From assembly GCA_029934695.1 (NCBI GenBank), contig JAOZLU010000165.1, positions 1,525 through 12,097 of the forward strand: a DNA stretch of 10,573 nucleotides, read 5' to 3'. The position numbers were made by a program, and so were the translations under genes. Below, one piece after another: positions 6,678-10,573 of this stretch (the first letter of the stretch is position 1; each line of letters begins with the position of its first letter). This stretch comes from Desulfobacterales bacterium. GTDB lineage: Bacteria; Desulfobacterota; Desulfobacteria; Desulfobacterales; 4be13. The notes beneath the pieces are model-generated. The model searched no databases and was not told where the DNA came from. It saw only the letters and a list, made by a program, of their open reading frames with translations.

Positions 6678-6717
6678 CAGGGATGCTTTTTTGTCCGGAT
6701 GCAGGGAAACCCGGCTT

Positions 6718-9450
6718 TCATTTTCCATCAAAATACCAGTCACGAATATGTTGCCCGCCCATAGCCATATGACTCCACCCTTTCACTCTGGGTTTTACCA
6801 GAGAATGCCCTCTCTCAAAGTAGATTGGAACAACAGCGCTTTGCTCTTCGCATAAAATCTGTTCAGCCCGTTTATAAAAAGCCTTCCGCTGATCCGGATC
6901 AGTTTCTCTCGCGGCTTTATCCATCAGCTCGGCAAACTCCTGGTTTTCCCAGCCAACATAATTGGCGGACTTGAACGGATGAAACTGATCATTAAGAAAG
7001 TTGCTGGCATCAGGGTAATCAGCGCACCATCCGAACCGAAATATGTGCGGCCGGGCAGAACGGTCATTTAATAATGCCACATACTCATCCCATGTTGCCT
7101 CATGAAGTCTGATCTCTATGTTCAGATAATGTTTTAAAGACACTCTGACTGCCTCTGCAATCTTTGAGTGAGTTTCAGAGACATTATACAGGAGTGTGAT
7201 CTCAGGAAATCCCCTGCCGTCAGGATATCCGGCCTGGGACAGCCATTCCCGCGCCTGATGGGGAGCAAAGCTTATGCCGACTCCTTCTTTGGGATCAACC
7301 GCACCGAAAACAGGCGGACGTGCAAATGTTGTCGCAGGCTCCTCACCTCCGCCGGTTATCACTTCAGTCATAAGCTGGCGGTCAATCGCAGCGGAAACAG
7401 CTTTCCGGACAAGGGGATTGTCAACAGGCGGAAGTTTTGTATTAAAACCGTAAGCATAAGTGCAAAACAAGGGTTCTGCTGAATATTCCCTGCTCAGTGC
7501 CGGATTCGCCATGATACGCGGAATAGCCGTCAGCGGAAGCCTGAGAAAAGAGCCCCCTATCACATCAAGCTCATTATTTTCATACATTGCCAATCCCAGA
7601 GAACTTTGTTCTATGACATAATAACGTATTTCCGGAATGGAGACTTTTTCAGCTTCATAATAGTCAGGATTTTTTCTTAACACCATGACAACCCCTTTTT
7701 TCCACAATACAGGCATATAGGGACCGTTGGTCTCAATATTTTTAAGATCAGTCCATTTTTCTTTATGTCTTTCAACAGTGAGTCGCGGCAAAGGGCGATA
7801 AACTCCCAAGGTGAGTATGGCGGGAAAGTGGGCAACATGTCTGAGTCTGAATTCAACTGTATAATCATCAATGGCACGCACTCCCAGCTTTGTCATGTCT
7901 CTGAGTGTGCCGCTGTTTATTTCCTCAGCATTTTCCAGAATATACAGCATATAGACATAAGGAGATTTTGTTTCCGGGCGTATATTGCGCTGGATTGCCC
8001 AGACAACATCATGAGCTGTCACATTGCTCCCGTCTGTCCACATCGCATCCTCACGCATTTGAAATTGATAGGTCATGCCGTCGGCACTGACTGTCCAGCT
8101 GAGGGCCAGTTCGGGAACAGGCTGATATGTTTTCGGATCAAAATCGGTCAGTGCCAGGAACAATTGTTCGATTACTTCAATAGATAAGGTCTCACCGGAA
8201 AGTCCCGGATCAATTGTCGGAATGCGCCCTTCTGCCGGAACACACAATGTGAGGTCTTCCACATAATCAGACACACTTATCATATCCTCGTTTTGCTCAG
8301 ATTTCAAAAATACAAAGTGTCCCTTGTGCATTTTTTTGAAAAAGATTTCTTTGCCGGTAATATCTCCCTGGGGCGTAAAAGAATAAGAACCGGTAACTCC
8401 CTCCCGGTTCTCAAGAAAGCGGAGGGTTGTGCCGACGACCATCGGCACAGATGAGCCGCTTTCCTCAATGGCAGAACCCAGAACGGAAATGGCATCATAG
8501 CTCTGGGCTGCCCAGGTATCGGGGGTAAATCCGAATTCTGATTCAAATTGTTCGACAAAATTCAGGGTCTGCCTTCTCGGATATTCAGGATTAAAAACAG
8601 TGGGAACAACAGTGCCTTCCGAAGCTCTTCCCGCTATAGTCCAAAGCTCCGGCGAATCAAGACCGCTTCCTCCGAGAATCGGAACATCCACTCCCATGCC
8701 GCGCATCTGTTTTATCAGTTTTACTGCGCTTGGAACTGTTCCCGCTATGAAAACGGAATCGAATTCGTATTCCTTTTTCATCATGGAAATCACACTTCTG
8801 AAATCATTTTCCCATTCAAAATAGGACAGAGTGGTGACAATTCTGATTCCTTTCACCTCGGCCTGAGTGTAAAAAATTTCTGCAAGTCTTTTGTGGGCAG
8901 AATCTCTTTCATAAAATACCACCGTCTTTTTAAACCCGGTCTTATGAGCAAAATCAGCCTCCTGCCGGCCGATCTCTTCGTCGTCAGGTATGTTTCTGAA
9001 GGTAAGTTCGCTGTATAAGGTTAAATCCGGGGCTGTTGCGGCATAAGAGATAAAAACAATACCTGTCTCTTCATAAGTGATGGATACCGAAGCCGCCACT
9101 TCTGAGCTGTTATGACCCACGACCGCGATGACATCATTGTTTTTTGCCAGTTTGTTCGCAATTTTCTGCCCCTCACTGAGATTTCCCATATCGTCATAAA
9201 CGACAGTCTCTATTTTCCTTCCGAGGATACCTCCTTTCTGATTTATTTCCTTCACCGCCAATCTGACTCCGTAAAGAAACAAACTCGGGCTTGTGGAATT
9301 TTCAACAATGCCGACAACTATGTTCCCTTCTGCCTCAGCAGCTCTCTCCGCTCTTTTTTTAAATGACGTAGTATAGGTGTCACAGGAAAAAATAAACAGT
9401 GCCACGAACAGGAAAATATATCTGCCTGATTTTATTATCATATAATTCAT
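6718..9450 (-). CDS. Dual solute-binding lipoprotein: Peripla_BP_6 + SBP_bac_5 fusion
   Basis: 910 residues. The N-terminus is basic plus hydrophobic and ends 'FIFSC' with Cys23, a plausible if non-ideal lipobox. Asp24 at +2 is the inner-membrane retention signal in enterobacteria. Residues ~43-385 are a LivJ-type binding domain ('IVVGIVENSTS', 'GGILGRKIETVVYDD', 'AVVGHNSSEVA', 'ISYAATAPDLT', 'AAQSYDAISVL'). Residues ~397-890 are an OppA/DppA-type domain: 'LALTDFDPKTYQPVPELALS', 'TYQFQMREDAMWTDGSNVTA', 'YGFNTKLPPVDNPLVRKAVS', 'FRFGWCADYPDASNFLN'. Each half is near the full length of a free-standing binding protein, so this is a genuine fusion and not a truncated pair. The start overlaps the SPFH stop by ATGA and has GGAG ten bases upstream (9461-9464), which favours this ATG over the one nine bases later. 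No permease or ATPase accompanies it in the window. Inferred role: periplasmic capture of amino acids and peptides for sensing. Confidence 0.9.
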   Translation of the reverse strand: MNYMIIKSGRYIFLFVALFIFSCDTYTTSFKKRAERAAEAEGNIVVGIVENSTSPSLFLYGVRLAVKEINQKGGILGRKIETVVYDDMGNLSEGQKIANKLAKNNDVIAVVGHNSSEVAASVSITYEETGIVFISYAATAPDLTLYSELTFRNIPDDEEIGRQEADFAHKTGFKKTVVFYERDSAHKRLAEIFYTQAEVKGIRIVTTLSYFEWENDFRSVISMMKKEYEFDSVFIAGTVPSAVKLIKQMRGMGVDVPILGGSGLDSPELWTIAGRASEGTVVPTVFNPEYPRRQTLNFVEQFESEFGFTPDTWAAQSYDAISVLGSAIEESGSSVPMVVGTTLRFLENREGVTGSYSFTPQGDITGKEIFFKKMHKGHFVFLKSEQNEDMISVSDYVEDLTLCVPAEGRIPTIDPGLSGETLSIEVIEQLFLALTDFDPKTYQPVPELALSWTVSADGMTYQFQMREDAMWTDGSNVTAHDVVWAIQRNIRPETKSPYVYMLYILENAEEINSGTLRDMTKLGVRAIDDYTVEFRLRHVAHFPAILTLGVYRPLPRLTVERHKEKWTDLKNIETNGPYMPVLWKKGVVMVLRKNPDYYEAEKVSIPEIRYYVIEQSSLGLAMYENNELDVIGGSFLRLPLTAIPRIMANPALSREYSAEPLFCTYAYGFNTKLPPVDNPLVRKAVSAAIDRQLMTEVITGGGEEPATTFARPPVFGAVDPKEGVGISFAPHQAREWLSQAGYPDGRGFPEITLLYNVSETHSKIAEAVRVSLKHYLNIEIRLHEATWDEYVALLNDRSARPHIFRFGWCADYPDASNFLNDQFHPFKSANYVGWENQEFAELMDKAARETDPDQRKAFYKRAEQILCEEQSAVVPIYFERGHSLVKPRVKGWSHMAMGGQHIRDWYFDGK

Positions 9451-10445
9451 CTGCCTGTTTCTCCGGTCATCTCGGAAAGCGGTATTTCACCCGGACCCGG
9501 TTTGTTCTGAGAAGTGTCGGGAATATTTTCCTGCTTTGCCGTGTCCGGAGGCTGTGCTTTGGGAATCGCCTCAGAAGAACTTGACTGATCATGCATCATC
9601 GGAATGGTCCCTATCAGCGGCAGTCCTTTGTTTCCGGCTCCGATGACCACGACTTTTGAATTATTTGATTTGGAAAGCTCCAATGTGGCTTTGATCCCCA
9701 TCCATTCCAGCACTTTTCCTTCAGGAATAGAGGAGGCAATGATTTTGAACTGGTCGCGTATGCCTTCACCTTCGACACGCTTTCTCTGCGCTTCTATTTT
9801 TTCTTTCTGGACGATAAATTTATGAGCTTCCACCATCTGTTTCTGCTCTATTTTATACCGTATGGCCTCTGCAACACTTTTTGGCAGTTCGATTCGTTTG
9901 ATCAGCACTCCGTCAATGTCAATATATCGCTGGGCAACCCGCTCAATGGCAAGGTTGATCGCCTCGACAATCACCGCCCTTCCGGTAGTGTATATCTGTT
10001 CCGAACCCATGGTGCCGATGACTTCACGCAGCACGGCCTCTATTTCCGGAATGATTACTGTGTTGACATAATCCGGGCCGATTTTCTTGTGCAGCAGTCC
10101 CAGCAGTTTGTATTTCGGAGCGTAACGTATGGACAGAAACAGATGCACCTGCAATCCGTTTTTTGTCAGCACATCAATCTCCGGCGAGATTTGTCGGATT
10201 CTGACATTGTAGATATACATTTTGTCCCAGGGCAGTATTGCATGCATTCCTTCGGGATAGATATAATCCACTTTTGTTCCATCCCTGAAACGCATCCAAC
10301 GCACCCCTGCCTCACCCGACATAATGGTATAAAAAATGTTGTGGGTCAGGTAAACGGTCAGAATCAAAAAAATAATAAAGGATATCAGAATCGGAATGAC
10401 AATTTTTCTTATTCCGGCTCCCAGTTTTTTAAAAAATTTCATCAT
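9447..10445 (-). CDS. SPFH/Band-7 (stomatin/prohibitin-like) membrane protein
   Basis: 332 residues starting 'MMKFFKKLG'. One strong TM segment (~15-40) is preceded by basic residues. The SPFH domain covers ~43-225: 'GEAGVRWMRFRDGTK', 'YPEGMHAILPWDKMYIYNVR', 'VLTKNGLQVHLFLSIRY', a 'VNTVIIPEIEAVLREVIG' helix and 'LIKRIELPKSVAEAI'. A charged coiled-coil helix follows (~195-230, 'VEAHKFIVQKEKIEAQRKR'), then a Ser/Pro/Gln-rich tail (~285-332) likely to be disordered. SPFH proteins oligomerise into membrane-associated rings or scaffolds, organise microdomains and often accompany proteases or transporters; eukaryotic stomatins modulate ion channels. Its start overlaps the previous stop by ATGA (10445-10442), and its own stop overlaps the start of the dual-binding lipoprotein, implying one transcript with translational coupling. 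The specific job here is inferred from context only. Confidence 0.9.
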   Translation of the reverse strand: MMKFFKKLGAGIRKIVIPILISFIIFLILTVYLTHNIFYTIMSGEAGVRWMRFRDGTKVDYIYPEGMHAILPWDKMYIYNVRIRQISPEIDVLTKNGLQVHLFLSIRYAPKYKLLGLLHKKIGPDYVNTVIIPEIEAVLREVIGTMGSEQIYTTGRAVIVEAINLAIERVAQRYIDIDGVLIKRIELPKSVAEAIRYKIEQKQMVEAHKFIVQKEKIEAQRKRVEGEGIRDQFKIIASSIPEGKVLEWMGIKATLELSKSNNSKVVVIGAGNKGLPLIGTIPMMHDQSSSSEAIPKAQPPDTAKQENIPDTSQNKPGPGEIPLSEMTGETGR

Positions 10446-10573
10446 CTTGTCGTCAGAAGGTTTTTTTTCGATACCAAAACCAGCAGTAAGCCGATCAGCG
10501 GCGAAAATATTATTGAGGAAAATAAATATCCCCAGAATCCCATTTTACGGTTCCACCCTGCCAGAGCAATCAC
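10442..10573 (-). CDS. C-terminal end of a small membrane protein (5' end outside window)
   Basis: An open frame of 43 residues runs from the right window edge to a TGA at 10444-10442. It contains 'GWNRKMGFWGYLFSSIIFSP' then 'LIGLLLVLVSKKN', i.e. a basic turn followed by a hydrophobic segment with a central Pro and a Lys-Lys end, typical of a short membrane-spanning or hairpin protein. The stop overlaps the SPFH start by four bases (ATGA), strong evidence that it is a real gene in the same operon. The codon at the very edge is GTG, but I cannot tell whether that is the start. I do not recognise the family. Confidence 0.6.
   Translation of the reverse strand: MIALAGWNRKMGFWGYLFSSIIFSPLIGLLLVLVSKKNLLTTR

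Noticed and set aside
2205..9450. Reading the three PBP proteins as an ordinary branched-chain amino-acid or peptide ABC uptake operon.
   Set aside because: No permease or ATPase gene is in the window, two of the proteins carry pLGIC-type channel domains, and the third fuses two binding folds.
1..10573. CRISPR array, tRNA, rRNA, integrase or transposase.
   Set aside because: No regularly spaced repeats, cloverleaf-like sequence or recombinase motifs were seen on either strand.

Overview
The window most likely comes from a filamentous or multicellular sulfate reducer of the Desulfobacterota (Desulfonema / magnetotactic-multicellular type). The basis is moderate GC, a secreted trypsin with a thrombospondin-3-like calcium-binding linker and tandem 'SDYNP-x-D ... 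SELLR-x-x-QLY' repeats that I associate with that group, and several palindromic repeat fragments. The assignment rests on recalled protein style, not on a search.

Left part, + strand (1-2094). The 3' portion of a DUF697/YcjF-like membrane protein is open at the left window edge. A short spacer with a perfect 12-bp palindrome follows. Next comes a complete secreted trypsin-family protease with an intact catalytic triad, a calcium-binding linker and two C-terminal repeats. Its last residues are encoded by a REP-like hairpin fragment. A 110-bp convergent gap (2095-2204) has no convincing terminator.

Right part, - strand (10573 down to 2205). A co-directional cluster, read in its own direction, contains: (i) the end of a small membrane protein entering from the right edge; (ii) an SPFH/stomatin-prohibitin-like membrane protein; (iii) a 910-residue lipoprotein fusing a Leu/Ile/Val-type periplasmic-binding domain (Peripla_BP_6) to an oligopeptide-binding domain (SBP_bac_5); (iv) and (v) two tandem paralogues of about 710 residues. 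Each of the last two has an N-terminal Peripla_BP_6 domain joined to a pentameric ligand-gated ion channel (Cys-loop/Pro-loop receptor) extracellular domain and four transmembrane segments. Genes i/ii and ii/iii overlap by ATGA. A 199-bp gap before gene iv carries a long inverted repeat and a second, direct-repeat-flanked AT-rich segment.

Working model (inference): genes ii-v form a periplasmic ligand-sensing and ion-gating module. The bi-lobed PBP domains capture amino-acid or peptide ligands and bias the channel. The dual-binding lipoprotein is a ligand scavenger or presenter. The SPFH protein scaffolds or modulates the channel, as stomatins do for some eukaryotic channels. No ABC permease or ATPase is present in the window, which argues against a plain uptake operon. 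This is the part of the window most worth following up.
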